From Verrucomicrobiales bacterium (lineage in GTDB: Bacteria > Verrucomicrobiota > Verrucomicrobiia > Limisphaerales > UBA1096): a stretch of DNA of 31,778 nucleotides. Both the position numbers and the translations under genes were made by a program. Of this stretch, positions 31,603 to 31,778 are shown in pieces; position 1 is the first letter of the stretch, and every line of letters begins with the position of its first letter. Location: the NCBI GenBank assembly GCA_002721375.1, contig PBKH01000048.1, positions 1 through 31,778 on the forward strand, in the 5' to 3' direction. A model generated the notes under the pieces. It saw only the letters and a program-made list of their open reading frames with translations, ran no database searches and was not told the origin of the DNA.

Positions 31603-31778
31603 AGAATTGGAAACAGATGCCCGAAACGCATGAGGAGGAAGAAAGCCGAATGCTGATAACCCTGGGTTGAGTCTATCAAACAATCCTGTTAATTCCGTAA
31701 TTTCCATTAATTTGCATACTGATTATTGCCCTTTTCGAAGAGTTGTCATTGTTAAGCCGACTTTCGCTGTACCCAAGT

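Noticed and set aside
31510..31707. 65-codon reverse-strand ORF before mpl
   Set aside because: Composition looks non-coding, no family features, and it overlaps the likely mpl promoter region.

Overview
The window looks like chromosomal DNA from a member of the Verrucomicrobiota, most likely a Pedosphaera/Limisphaerales-type relative (inference). The reasons are three prepilin-like secreted proteins with [13 protein letters not shown] heads and ADGH/ADGS tails, small ankyrin-repeat lipoproteins ending in RKHGGK-type tails, a DUF1501 Tat protein, a huge PQQ-propeller protein, and many genes without a recognisable Shine-Dalgarno (SD) sequence. No transposase, integrase, phage gene or CRISPR array is visible. 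No stretch longer than 300 bases lacks a gene; the longest is the 272 bases at the right end.

Left part (1-13490) is mostly core metabolism. A truncated DUF1501 gene is divergent from a three-domain fusion (LplT-like MFS, PlsC acyltransferase, acyl-ACP/CoA synthetase). Next come rho and a WYL-type regulator. metK and ahcY (SAM synthesis and S-adenosylhomocysteine (SAH) removal) run leftward. cysI (assimilatory sulfite reductase) runs rightward from the same 191-base control region. That region holds a good sigma70-type promoter for metK-ahcY, a 28-base imperfect palindrome lying over its -10 box, and on the cysI side a hairpin that would bury the only strong SD. A tRNA-Phe gene follows, and zwf starts only 25 bases after it with pgl overlapping by one base, so this looks like one tRNA-Phe/zwf/pgl transcription unit feeding the oxidative pentose phosphate pathway.

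Middle part (13500-22044, all leftward) is accessory and mostly exported: a Tat-type endonuclease/exonuclease/phosphatase protein, three prepilin-like proteins, two ankyrin lipoproteins, and a 1258-residue secreted protein combining PQQ-type propeller segments, coiled coils, a jelly-roll-like segment and a methyltransferase-like domain whose glycine loop is lost. Short conserved blocks at gene junctions suggest this array grew by duplication and shuffling of ankyrin-prepilin units.

Right part (22127-29130, leftward) is a tightly packed six-gene surface-glycan cluster: a UDP-GlcNAc 4,6-dehydratase, a methyltransferase, an RmlD-like reductase, a family 2 glycosyltransferase, a YfhO-like membrane protein and a second methyltransferase. 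Every junction overlaps by 1 or 4 bases or abuts directly, and two starts are TTG codons inside TTGA. It is followed by a divergent gene for a small secreted basic protein of unknown role and, leftward from the right end, mpl for peptidoglycan recycling.

The observations most worth checking are the cysI leader, the metK operator, the degenerate methyltransferase in the PQQ protein, the tRNA-Phe/zwf/pgl unit, and the ankyrin-prepilin junction repeats.
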